Source: Pseudoduganella flava (GTDB lineage Bacteria; Pseudomonadota; Gammaproteobacteria; Burkholderiales; Burkholderiaceae_D). Taken from it: a stretch of 64,000 nucleotides of DNA. The DNA lies in the NCBI RefSeq assembly GCF_007830495.1, contig NZ_VLKW01000011.1:186001-250000 (forward strand), written 5' to 3'. The notes beneath the pieces were generated by a model. The model was not told the DNA's origin, ran no database searches, and saw only the letters and a list, made by a program, of their open reading frames with translations. How positions within the stretch are numbered: the first letter of the stretch is position 1; each line of letters starts with the position of its first letter. Shown here piece by piece: positions 1 through 8,270 of this stretch. A program made the position numbers and the translations under genes.

Positions 1-1784
1 TCGCCGGCGCCGTGCTGGTCGCCTACCAGCTGCTCGACATGCGCCAGAGCTTGATCGACGGCGCCCGGGTGCAGGCGGCGATCGTCGCCGACAGCGTCAC
101 GGCGCCGCTGATGTTTGGCGACGAGGACGCCACGCAGGACGTGCTGCGGTCGTTCCGCTACGCGCCGGGGCTGCGCGCGGTGGGCGTGTACGACAAGGAT
201 GGCAGGCTGGTGGCGCAATTCGCGTACCCCGACAGCCCGCTGCCGCGCGACTTCGATACGGCCCGCGCGGACCAGGACGGTGTCGTCACGGTGACCGAGA
301 TCGTGCGCCACAAGGACCGCCTGCTGGGACACACCGTACTGCGCACCGGCACCGAGCTGCTGCGGGCGGCGATGCTGCGCTACGTGGGCCTGCTGGCGGT
401 GGCCTCGCTGGCCGCGATGCTCGTCGTGGCCGGGTTGTCGCGCAAGACGCGCGCGCGTGTCGCCGTGGCCGAGGAAAAGCTCGACTACATGGCCCACACC
501 GACCACGTGACGCAGCTGCCGAACCGGCACGCCACGTATGCACGGCTGGAGGCCGAACTGGCCAGCGCGAGGGCGGCAGGCACGCAGCTGGCGCTGCTGC
601 TGGTGGACCTGGACAACTTCAAGGCCGTCAACGACACGGCCGGCCATGCGGCCGGCGACCAGCTGCTCAGGAAGGTGGCCACCGCGTTGGCCGGTGCGGT
701 GCGCTCGGCCGACCTGGTGGGCCGCATCGGCGGCGACGAATTCGCGATCATCGCCGCGCCGGTGCCGGGCCGCGCGGCGGCCGTCGCCATCGCGGCCAAC
801 GTCACGCAGGCGTTGCGGCACCCGATCCCGCTCGAATGCGGCGAGTTCTTCGCCACCGCCAGCGTGGGCCTGTGCCTGTACCCGGACGACGCGGCCACGC
901 TCAGTGAACTGGTCAGCAGTGCCGACACGGCGCTGTACCACGCCAAGCACGGCGGCCGCAACCGGCTGGCCGAGTTCGTACCGGCGATGACGGCGGCGGC
1001 GCAGCGCAGCGCGGTGCTGGAGCGCGAACTGCGCCGCGCGATCGAACACGAGCAGCTGGCCGTTCACTATCAGCCGCAGTTCGAATGCAGCACCGGCCGG
1101 CTGATCGGCGTCGAAGCGCTGCTGCGCTGGCGCCACCCGGACCACGGCCCCGTGTCGCCGGCCGAATTCATCCCGATCGCCGAGGAGAGCGGCCTGATCG
1201 TCCAGCTGGGCGCGTGGGTACTGCAACGCGCCTGCGCCGACGTGGCAGCGTGGGAGCAGGCCGGCGGCCCGGCGCTGACGGTGGCCGTCAACATGTCGGC
1301 GCGCCAGCTGCGCGAGCCGGGCTTCATCGACGACGTGACGCGCGCGCTGGCGCAAAGCGGGCTGGCGCCGCACCGGCTGGAACTGGAGCTGACGGAAAGC
1401 CTGTTGATGGAAGACGTGCCAGGCGCCATCGCCTTCATGCAGGCGATCCGCGCGATCGGCGTGCGCCTGGCGATCGACGACTTCGGCACCGGCTACTCGT
1501 CGCTGGCCTACCTGCAGACGTTCCCGATCAACCAGCTGAAGGTGGACCGCAGCTTCGTGCAGCTGCTGCCGGGCCGCGGCGGCACGATCATCCACGCCGT
1601 GCTGGCGCTGGCGCGCGGCTTCGGCCTGTCCGTCGTCGCCGAAGGCGTCGAGGAACAGCGCCAGCTGGAATGGCTGCGGCATGCCGGCTGCGACGTCGTG
1701 CAGGGCTTCCTGCTGGGCGCGCCGATGGCGCCGGACGCGTTCGCGGCGCGCTTCCTGTCCGGGCCGGACGAGCGTACCGGCTAA
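1..1784 (+). CDS. CHASE8-like sensor / GGDEF / EAL cyclic-di-GMP protein (5' partial)
   Basis: Membrane c-di-GMP turnover protein. The frame is open to the left edge (codons before the GTG at 12 have no stop), so the N-terminus and first membrane segment lie outside the window. Counting from position 12, residues 1-110 resemble a CHASE8 periplasmic sensor (motif IVADSVTAPLMFGDEDA, then VYDKDGRLVA), a membrane helix spans about 122-142, GGDEF about 155-320 and EAL about 335-580. The cyclase signature GGDEF (240-244) is intact and is preceded by an RxxD inhibitory site (RSAD, 231-234). The phosphodiesterase signature EALLRW (368-373), the DDFGTGYSSL loop and the C-terminal QGFLLG are also intact. 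Both activities therefore look possible; which one dominates cannot be read from sequence. It ends tail to tail with the chemoreceptor, overlapping by 4 bp. Confidence 0.93.
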   Translation, partial: AGAVLVAYQLLDMRQSLIDGARVQAAIVADSVTAPLMFGDEDATQDVLRSFRYAPGLRAVGVYDKDGRLVAQFAYPDSPLPRDFDTARADQDGVVTVTEIVRHKDRLLGHTVLRTGTELLRAAMLRYVGLLAVASLAAMLVVAGLSRKTRARVAVAEEKLDYMAHTDHVTQLPNRHATYARLEAELASARAAGTQLALLLVDLDNFKAVNDTAGHAAGDQLLRKVATALAGAVRSADLVGRIGGDEFAIIAAPVPGRAAAVAIAANVTQALRHPIPLECGEFFATASVGLCLYPDDAATLSELVSSADTALYHAKHGGRNRLAEFVPAMTAAAQRSAVLERELRRAIEHEQLAVHYQPQFECSTGRLIGVEALLRWRHPDHGPVSPAEFIPIAEESGLIVQLGAWVLQRACADVAAWEQAGGPALTVAVNMSARQLREPGFIDDVTRALAQSGLAPHRLELELTESLLMEDVPGAIAFMQAIRAIGVRLAIDDFGTGYSSLAYLQTFPINQLKVDRSFVQLLPGRGGTIIHAVLALARGFGLSVVAEGVEEQRQLEWLRHAGCDVVQGFLLGAPMAPDAFAARFLSGPDERTG

Positions 1785-3406
1785 GCGCCGGTCAGCCGCC
1801 GGCCATCGGCCAGCGCGGGAGTGCCTGTGGCGCCGGAGCGCGGCGCCGCAGTGGCCGCGTCATGCGCGATGCGGAACACGGCGACGGCCTCCGCCAGCCG
1901 CGCCGCCTCCTCGCGCATCGCTTCCGACGCCGCCGCGGCCTGCTCGACGAGGGCGGCGTTCTGCTGCGTGACGGAGTCCATCTCGCCCACGGCGTGGTTG
2001 ATCTGCTCGATCCCTGCCGATTGTTCGCCGCTGGCGGTGGAGATCTCGGCCACGATATCCGTCACACGCCGCACGCTGGCGACGATCTCGCGCATCGTGT
2101 CGCCGGCTTCGCCGACCAGGCGGCTGCCCGCTTCGACCTTGGCCGTCGATTCCCCGATGAGGTCCTTGATTTCCTTCGCCGCGGCGGCCGAACGCTGGGC
2201 CAGCGTACGTACTTCAGAGGCCACGACGGCGAAGCCGCGCCCCTGTTCGCCGGCACGCGCCGCTTCCACGGCCGCGTTCAACGCCAGGATGTTGGTCTGG
2301 AACGCGATGCCGTCGATGACGCTTGTGATGTCGGCGATCTTCTCGGAGCAGCCACGGATCTCGTCCATCGTGCCGACCACGCGGCCGATCACGTCGCCGC
2401 CGCGCTGCGCGACCGTGGACGCCGCGTCGGCAAGATGATTGGCCTGGCGCGCATTGTCCGCGTTCTGCCGGACCGTGGAGGCCAGCTGCTCCATCGACGA
2501 CGCCGTTTCCTCGAGCGCGCTGGCCTGCTGCTCGGTGCGGCCGGACAGGTCCTGGCTTCCTGTCGCTACCTCGGCGGCGGCCGTCGCGATGATGTCCGTG
2601 CCATGGCGCACAGTTGCCACCGTGGCCGCCAGGCTCGCGTTCATCGTGCCGAGCGCGCGCAGCAGGTTGCCCATCTCGTCCTGCGTGCGCGCGTCGATCC
2701 GGCTGGTGAGATCGCCGGCCGCCACGGTATTGGCGACGCCGAGCGCTTGTTGGACGGGCTGCGTGATCGAGCGCGTGATCCACCAGCCGACCAGCGCGGC
2801 GACGGCAATCGCGACGCCTCCGAGGCCCCACATCAGGCTGCGCGTGTGGTCGTAGGTGTCCGCCGCGGCCTGGGCGGCGGCGGCACTCATCTGGCGCTGG
2901 AACGCCGCCTGGTCGTTGGTGGCCTTCTTCAGCTCCACAAGCAACGGCCGCAACTCGCCGGTCAGCAAGGCGCGCGCCTGCGCTTCGGCGCCGCTTTCGA
3001 CATGGGCCATCAGGGCTTCCTGGCCGGCCGTGTAGCGCGCGACTTGCGCGCGCATCTGGTCGAGCAGCTCACGCCCCCGCGGCAGGCGCAGCGAGGCATC
3101 GAGCTCTGCCAGGATGGTGTCGATCGCCTGGCGCGACGAGCGCACTTCGTCCGCCTGGCGCCGGCGGTCGTCCGGATGCTCGCTCAGCATCATGTTGCGC
3201 AGCGCGATCGCGATATCGTTGATCTCGCCGAGCATGCGGGTGGTCGCGTCGATCTTCGGGATGCGGTTGTTCACGATCTCATCGGTGCCGCCGTTGACGC
3301 GCGCCAGCATCGCGTTCGACAGCTGGACCATGGCGATCAGCATCGCGCACAGGATGCCGAAGCCGAGGGCAAGGCGTTTACCGATACCGAGGTTGGCAAC
3401 ATTCAT
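1781..3406 (-). CDS. Methyl-accepting chemotaxis protein (4-helix-bundle sensor)
   Basis: Transmembrane chemoreceptor of 541 aa that would signal to CheA/CheW. Domain order: short cytoplasmic lead and TM1 (about 10-30), a periplasmic four-helix-bundle (TarH/4HB_MCP type) ligand domain to about 190, TM2 (MWGLGGVAIAVAALVGWW, about 192-212), HAMP (about 213-265), and the kinase-control coiled coil. The hairpin tip is canonical, with NILALNAAVEAARAGE followed by GRGFAVVASEVRTLAQRS. No C-terminal NWETF-type CheR tether is visible (it ends ADGRRLTGA). The ligand cannot be predicted. Transcribed away from the neighbouring kinase gene. Confidence 0.95.
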   Translation of the reverse strand: MNVANLGIGKRLALGFGILCAMLIAMVQLSNAMLARVNGGTDEIVNNRIPKIDATTRMLGEINDIAIALRNMMLSEHPDDRRRQADEVRSSRQAIDTILAELDASLRLPRGRELLDQMRAQVARYTAGQEALMAHVESGAEAQARALLTGELRPLLVELKKATNDQAAFQRQMSAAAAQAAADTYDHTRSLMWGLGGVAIAVAALVGWWITRSITQPVQQALGVANTVAAGDLTSRIDARTQDEMGNLLRALGTMNASLAATVATVRHGTDIIATAAAEVATGSQDLSGRTEQQASALEETASSMEQLASTVRQNADNARQANHLADAASTVAQRGGDVIGRVVGTMDEIRGCSEKIADITSVIDGIAFQTNILALNAAVEAARAGEQGRGFAVVASEVRTLAQRSAAAAKEIKDLIGESTAKVEAGSRLVGEAGDTMREIVASVRRVTDIVAEISTASGEQSAGIEQINHAVGEMDSVTQQNAALVEQAAAASEAMREEAARLAEAVAVFRIAHDAATAAPRSGATGTPALADGRRLTGA

Positions 3407-3561
3407 CGCAAGGCCTCCATGTTCAGTCTGCTACGGCATTTATACCGAAGCGCCACCGCCTCCGGCGCACGGACCGGCGGCGCCGAAACAACTTTGCATG
3501 AATGGCAAAAAATGCTAGCTTTGCCGGCGTTCCCCACTTCCGCCGCTTACCGCCACCGACG

Positions 3562-4452
3562 ATGACTACATTTCCTGACGCAAGCAACCGTTCGCTCGAC
3601 CTGATCGGCATCGGCGAATGCATGGTCGAATTCCACGCCGCCGAACCGCTCGCCACCGCCACCGACTTCCGCAAGGGATTCGGCGGCGACGTGCTGAACG
3701 CCCTGGTGTCGGCGGCGCGCCAGGGCGCGCGCACGGCCTTCGTCACGCGCGTGGGCGACGACCCGTTCGGCCCCGGCCTGCGCGCCGCGTGGGCCGCGGA
3801 GGGTATCGACGTCACGCACGCGCCATTGACCCCGGGCGAAAACGGCGTCTACTTCATCTCCCTCGATGCGCACGGCGAGCGCTCGTTCACGTACCGCCGC
3901 GCCGGCAGCGCCGCCTCGATGCTCGCACCGGCCGATATCGACGAAGACTTCATCGCCTCGGCACGCTGCCTGCTGCTGTCCGGGATCACGCAGGCGATCT
4001 CGCCATCGGCCCGCGCTGCGACACTGGCCGCCGCGCGGATCGCTCGCCGGCATGGGGTGACCGTTGCTTATGACCCCAATTACCGTCCACGCCTGTGGGG
4101 CGACACGGACGCGGCCCGTGCCGCCTGCGCCGAGCTGCTGCCGTTCGTCGACATCCTGCTGCCCAGCATGCCGGCCGACTCGGACGTCCTGCCTGGTGCA
4201 CCTTGGGATCTGGTGCCGCATGCCGTCGTCAAGCATGGCGAAGAGGGGTGTGAGGTGTGGCTCGATGGCTCGCGGACCGTGGTGCCGGCCGTGGCGGCGA
4301 CCGTTGTCGATACAACGGGGGCGGGGGATGCGTGGAATGGGGCTTACCTGAGTGCGGTGCTGCGTGGGGAGGCACCGGTTGCCGCGGCGGCGCTGGCGAA
4401 TCGGGTCGCGGCGGCGAAGCTGGCGCATCGGGGGGCGATTGCGCCGCGGTGA
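3562..4452 (+). CDS. kdgK: PfkB-family sugar kinase, probable 2-dehydro-3-deoxygluconokinase
   Basis: Probably phosphorylates 2-keto-3-deoxygluconate with ATP in the Entner-Doudoroff / uronate branch. The ATG at 3562 (MTTFPDASNRSLDLIGIGE) gives 296 aa, near the family length; an in-frame ATG at 3502 would add a Pro/Arg-rich tail unlike the family. KdgK-like features: GECMVEF near the start, FGGDVLNALVSAARQG, the substrate-loop GVYFISLDAHGERSF and YRRAGSAASM, and PfkB signature 2 DTTGAGDAWNGAYL with the catalytic Asp in GAGD. The last 130 bp shift from C-ending to G-ending codons. Fructokinase or another PfkB activity is possible; the KDG assignment rests on the substrate-loop motifs only. Confidence 0.85.
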   Translation: MTTFPDASNRSLDLIGIGECMVEFHAAEPLATATDFRKGFGGDVLNALVSAARQGARTAFVTRVGDDPFGPGLRAAWAAEGIDVTHAPLTPGENGVYFISLDAHGERSFTYRRAGSAASMLAPADIDEDFIASARCLLLSGITQAISPSARAATLAAARIARRHGVTVAYDPNYRPRLWGDTDAARAACAELLPFVDILLPSMPADSDVLPGAPWDLVPHAVVKHGEEGCEVWLDGSRTVVPAVAATVVDTTGAGDAWNGAYLSAVLRGEAPVAAAALANRVAAAKLAHRGAIAPR

Positions 4453-4514
4453 TGGCGCCGTTCGCGCCGCCGTGCCCGCGTCGTACGATCGGATAATAGA
4501 GGAGAAGTTTCTGC

Positions 4515-5186
4515 ATGGGCCACAATGCACAGTTGTCTCGGGAAGGTCACAACCAGGGTGACGGCTTAAATATGGGAAAGAATATAAGGAAGCTCAGCCA
4601 GATTTCGGGCCCGTCACTGGCGCCCCCGCTGGGAGGGCGGCCAGGTATCAATGCCATGGTGGAAGCGTTGCTCGGGCTGAAGAATGGCTTCTACGCGTTC
4701 GAGTCCGCGCTACACGTGTTCCCGGCAGGAGAAGGACTAGGTACGACTGGCGTACAAGAATGGAATTCCCGGTCGCTTTGGCGGCATAGCTATGGGAAGC
4801 TGGTCGACGGGATGTTCTTCTTTGCAGAGGATATATTTGGCGGGCAATTCTGCGTCAAGGATGGTGCCATTTATGGGTTTGATCCCGAGACGGCCGACGT
4901 TACCTTGATAGGACAGGATCTGGAGGAATGGGCGCAAGCCGTGCTGGACGACTATGACCTGCAAACCGGCTATTCCATCGCCCAGGAGTGGCAGTTGCAA
5001 AATGGTCCGCTTAGCCCATCCGACCGCCTGATGCCGAAGATTCCTTTCGTGCTCGGTGGTGCCTTCGATATTTCCAATCTTGTGGCGATCGAGCGCGCAA
5101 GGGGGATGCGCACACGTGGCAATCTAGCCACGCAGATCCATGATCTCCCTGATGGCTCTCAAATCCGCTTTGACATCGTTGACTGA
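4515..5186 (+). CDS. SMI1/KNR4 (SUKH)-like protein, possible immunity protein
   Basis: A 223-aa soluble protein. The segment FYAFESALHVFPAG, the YG.L.DG.FFFAED.FGGQFC run and FDPETADVTLIGQDLEEWA match the SUKH/SMI1-KNR4 fold used by many immunity proteins against polymorphic and T6SS toxins. The start at 4515 is supported by GGAG nine bases upstream; ATG 4572 is an alternative. Codons are visibly less GC-rich than in flanking genes, suggesting recent transfer. No cognate toxin gene is adjacent, so it could be an orphan immunity gene. Function is inferred from fold likeness only. Confidence 0.7.
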   Translation: MGHNAQLSREGHNQGDGLNMGKNIRKLSQISGPSLAPPLGGRPGINAMVEALLGLKNGFYAFESALHVFPAGEGLGTTGVQEWNSRSLWRHSYGKLVDGMFFFAEDIFGGQFCVKDGAIYGFDPETADVTLIGQDLEEWAQAVLDDYDLQTGYSIAQEWQLQNGPLSPSDRLMPKIPFVLGGAFDISNLVAIERARGMRTRGNLATQIHDLPDGSQIRFDIVD

Positions 5187-5259
5187 CCGATGCTTCTGAA
5201 TAGCTAGCGGCGAGCAGATAATGGTCAATGCTTGCGGCGGCGTTGCTAAGGGTTAAAGA

Positions 5260-5877
5260 GTGCACAATATTAGGGATGTGGTGCTTGCTTCTGTGAACTT
5301 GAACGGCTACTCGTAGTCACCAGGCTTCGTCGGCTACTGTGAACGGATCGGCAAGTACAGGAATGGACAGGCGGAGACGGTCGTTTCCTGCCTGCTCGAC
5401 GTGCTCGAAGGTGAATGGAACGATTGGACACTACTTAGTTCGCTCCACGCTAACGATGATGAAGTGGGACAGTTCGGTGATGCCGAGATGGATGCCGCGG
5501 ACTCGAGTCTGGTGGCAGTTCTGTGCGCCAATGATGTGCTGCCGCGCTTCAGTTATCGTGCGCGGTTTGGAGCAGATTATGACGCGGATAGCTATGCTGC
5601 CGGGGTGGAGGCGGCATATTTAAACATGCTAGCGGTCCCCTTTCGTTCGGTGACACGCGGGGTCCTCGCACAGCTGTTAGCCGCTCGCATGCTTGTATAT
5701 GGCCTGCGTGGACATTGTTTCCTCGTATGCGAGGGAAGGGGGCTGATCATGTATCCGCATGACGACACCGGCTTCGGCATCATTGCTTTTGGCCCCGCTC
5801 CTGATAAGGAAGGAGCATTGGACTTTTTGGCCGATGCAGGCAGGCTTGTCGGCTTTCAGTCTGTCATCGCTCGATAG
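5260..5877 (+). pseudogene. Interrupted hypothetical gene with in-frame TAG
   Basis: The intact part (GTG 5401 to 5877, 158 aa) is a soluble protein I do not recognise; it contains MLVYGLRGHCFLVCEGRGLIMYP. The same frame stays open upstream back to GTG 5260 except for one TAG at 5314-5316, reading about HNIRDVVLASVNLNGYS, stop, SPGFVGYCERIGKY. That upstream stretch looks like a plausible protein N-terminus, so the gene may have been inactivated by one nonsense change; a shorter product starting at 5401 cannot be excluded. Composition is as low in GC as the SUKH-like gene before it, suggesting the two arrived together. A sequencing error at 5314 would also explain the pattern. Confidence 0.5.
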
Positions 5878-5958
5878 CAGCGGAAAAGGCAGGGTAAGGC
5901 GGGACCTTCACAGTTACGTTGTCGGTAACGGGAGCAAGCGCGCTCTGGCAGATAACCG

Positions 5959-6156
5959 TCAATGTTGATGACGGCATTGCGCCGCGAGGATCGACCGTTC
6001 GACTGCATCGCCCACCGCGCGTATCGCTTCCTGCGTGCACTCGGCCGCAACCGGGGCGCGTACCGGCTGGGCCGGCACCCGAGAGACGCTGCGCCACGCG
6101 AAAGCGGCGATGACGCCAGCCGCGACGACGCCGATTATCAGGTTGGTTCGCTTCAA
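5959..6156 (-). CDS. Small single-span membrane protein (hypothetical)
   Basis: A 65-aa frame starting at TTG 6156, with GGAG about 11 bases upstream. It begins MKRTNLIIGVVAAGVIAAFAW, a good N-terminal membrane anchor, followed by a Pro/Ala-rich linker and ECTQEAIRAVGDAVERS. After ERSILAA the reading becomes unconvincing (QCRHQH, stop) and the next frames stay open, so a frameshift near 5975 is possible. It fills part of an otherwise gene-poor stretch between 5878 and 6295. No family recognised. Confidence 0.4.
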   Translation of the reverse strand: MKRTNLIIGVVAAGVIAAFAWRSVSRVPAQPVRAPVAAECTQEAIRAVGDAVERSILAAQCRHQH

Positions 6157-6295
6157 GGCAGCAGGCTCCGATCGAATGAGAAGGCGCGATGATAGCGCGT
6201 CGCGACGGGTGTCCGCAAACCACGTGGTACCTCAGCCTTTCCCTGCGTGACTATCGGAGAGATTTCTTTGGGGAACCTTCTGCTACCATCGTGGC

Positions 6296-6745
6296 ATGAA
6301 CATCCGCCACCTCGCGACCTGCGTCGCACACCGTTTGACGGCCGCATCGTTGCTGACGGCCGTCGCCATCGCGTCGGCGTGGGCGCAGGATCGTCCCGCC
6401 ACCAACGCGGCAGACAATGACACCGCGATCGGTTACCGGAGCGTCGCGCAGGCCTTCGCCACCGTCCCGCACAAGCCTGGCGCCGAGGTCCGCGTAACCC
6501 CGAACGGCTGGACCATCGTCTCGTTCTCCACGCCTGAAACGGTGGTGTGGTCTTTTGCTCCGGCCGACCATTACGCAGCGCCGGCTGTTGTGCGGCGTAC
6601 CTTGGTGACGTAACACGGCCAGGTCGGCATCCGCACGGCGGCGTTGTGCGAGGCCGCGCAGGAGCCGTGCGATCGGCTGATGGCGGAGTTCGCGCAGATG
6701 CAGGAGAACAGGCGGCGCGCCTACCTTGAGCAGCGCCAGCGGTGA
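6296..6745 (+). pseudogene. Exported hypothetical protein gene split by one in-frame TAA
   Basis: The ATG at 6296 opens a 105-aa frame with a Sec signal peptide (basic start, LTAASLLTAVAIASAWA, cleavage before QDRP) and a small domain with GYRSVAQAF, GWTIVSFSTPETVVWSFAP and YAAPAVVRRTLV. It stops at TAA 6611-6613. The identical frame then continues for another 43 codons to TGA 6743-6745 (beginning HGQVGIRTAALCEAAQEPCD), with G or C at nearly every third position and a charged helical tail. This is the signature of a single nonsense change in a gene of about 149 codons. The truncated product might still be made. No function known to me. Confidence 0.65.
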
Positions 6746-6824
6746 ACTCGGCCATGTTGGTCTTGCGCGCCGCTCTGTCACACTCCGCGCGGCGTGGCCG
6801 TCACAAGCAACTGGAGAAGAACAC

Positions 6825-7292
6825 TTGAGTAGAAGGCTGTTCTACCGCCTGCCCACGCGCCACTACGGAGCTGGCGATCGTATCAGGGCCGCGGCCGTGC
6901 TGACCTGGGTTGGCGCGTGCCTTGGCTTCGCCGTCGGCGGCATCGGCGTGCAGTTGTTCGGCTATGGAAGGAACGTCGTCCTTGGCGTCGGGATCGCCAC
7001 GGTTGCCTTGCTGTTCGTCGTGCGCTGGCGGCGGACGCTCGACGAGATCAGCGGATACGTCGCGCTCCCGCCGCCCAGGGATCCCGGCAAGCTCCAGAAT
7101 GCGCTGGAAGCGCTTGGCTACCTGGTCACGATTGGGAGCGTGCTGGTCTTCATCGGCGAATCCGCAATGAAGCTGTTCGCCTGGAACCGCTGGATTTTTT
7201 TCGGTGCGCTGGCCGCCGTGATCGCACTGCTGGTCGCCGTATTCTGGCGCCGCTTGCGCAGGGCCTTTGGCCTGGACGGCAGCTGGAGGTAG
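6825..7292 (+). CDS. Small multi-span inner-membrane protein (hypothetical)
   Basis: A 155-aa protein starting at TTG 6825, chosen because GGAGAAG lies eight bases upstream and because longer versions only add shadow-like sequence. Four hydrophobic segments are visible: AAAVLTWVGACLGFAVGG, VVLGVGIATVALLFVV, LVTIGSVLVFIGES and FFGALAAVIALLVAVF. The C-terminus is basic (RRLRRAFGLDG). No catalytic or transport motif was seen. It starts 79 bp after the interrupted exported-protein gene and is convergent with the esterase gene. Confidence 0.65.
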   Translation: MSRRLFYRLPTRHYGAGDRIRAAAVLTWVGACLGFAVGGIGVQLFGYGRNVVLGVGIATVALLFVVRWRRTLDEISGYVALPPPRDPGKLQNALEALGYLVTIGSVLVFIGESAMKLFAWNRWIFFGALAAVIALLVAVFWRRLRRAFGLDGSWR

Positions 7293-7318
7293 CGCGGGCG
7301 CCACCTCCCTCAGCGCCC

Positions 7319-8251
7319 TCAACCCTTGCGCTGCAAATACCCGTGCATGGCGAGCCACCGGGCAAACGCATCGAACCACCCGGTACTCGTTGTCGTCTTC
7401 GGATACATGCCGAAGCCATGCCCGCCCTGTTCGAACAGGTGGAACTCGACCGGCCGCTTCGCCGCGCGCCAGCTGTCGATGACGCCATAGCCGCCGTTGC
7501 CGAACAGCGGATCGTCCGCGGCCAGCGCGACGAACAGCGGTGGCGCGTCGGCCGGGACGGTGACGGCGTGCAGCGGGCCGTAGATGTTGCCGATGAATGC
7601 CGGCTTGGCATCCTGGCCGTGCAGCGCGGTGGACATCGTCAGCATCGCGCCGGCCGAGAAGCCGACCATGCCGATGCGGTCAGGGTCGACGTGCCACTCG
7701 GCGGCGCGCGAGCGCACAAGCGCGAACGCGGCGCGGGCGTCGGCGATCTGCGGCGCCAGCTCCGTTGCCGGGTTCTTTTGCTGCGGCGGGCCGCCGCGCT
7801 TGCCGGCATCGGCGAACAGCTGGCCCATCGCGCGTTCGAATCCGGGCAGGTCGGGCGGCGTTTGCACGAGCCGGTACTTCAGCACGAATGCGGCGACGCC
7901 CTTGTCGGCCAGCGCCTTCGCGACGTCCCATCCTTCGTTTGCCATCGACAGCGCGCGGAATGCGCCGCCCGGTGCGACGATCACCGCCGCGCCGCTGGCC
8001 TTCGCCGGGTCGGGCAGGAACGGCGTCAAGGTGGCCACCGTCACGTTGCGGGCGAAGACGCTGCCGTATTGCTGGTGCCACGATTCCGTGGCCTTCGCGC
8101 CGGGCAGCGCGCCGGTGCCCAGTTCGATCGCGTTCGGCTGTGCCGGCGTAGCGATCGGCGTCATCTTGTCGTTCTGCGCGAATGCCGGCGTGGCCATCGC
8201 CAGCGTCAGGCCCGCCGCGGCGAGCCACCTGGCTGTCTGCATGCTTGTCAT
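7319..8251 (-). CDS. Secreted alpha/beta hydrolase, probable carbohydrate acetyl esterase
   Basis: A 310-aa exported esterase of the BD-FAE / acetyl-xylan-esterase-like group. The ATG at 8251 (MTSMQTARWLAAAG) has GGAG just upstream and gives a signal peptide cleaved near AFAQND; the ATG at 8281 is less likely. Fold markers: oxyanion-hole APGGAFRALSMANEGW, nucleophile elbow GFSAGA, acid region ALAADDPLFG and the catalytic histidine in EQGGHGFGMYP. The gene begins only 19 bp after the GH3 gene, so the two are very probably one operon that removes acetyl groups and cleaves oligosaccharides. Substrate is inferred from neighbours. Confidence 0.85.
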   Translation of the reverse strand: MTSMQTARWLAAAGLTLAMATPAFAQNDKMTPIATPAQPNAIELGTGALPGAKATESWHQQYGSVFARNVTVATLTPFLPDPAKASGAAVIVAPGGAFRALSMANEGWDVAKALADKGVAAFVLKYRLVQTPPDLPGFERAMGQLFADAGKRGGPPQQKNPATELAPQIADARAAFALVRSRAAEWHVDPDRIGMVGFSAGAMLTMSTALHGQDAKPAFIGNIYGPLHAVTVPADAPPLFVALAADDPLFGNGGYGVIDSWRAAKRPVEFHLFEQGGHGFGMYPKTTTSTGWFDAFARWLAMHGYLQRKG

Positions 8252-8270
8252 CGTTGGTCTCCGTTGTGGG

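Noticed and set aside
1085..3565. 826-residue plus-strand frame over EAL and chemoreceptor genes
   Set aside because: Spans two well-supported genes in another frame and has an Arg-rich shadow composition.
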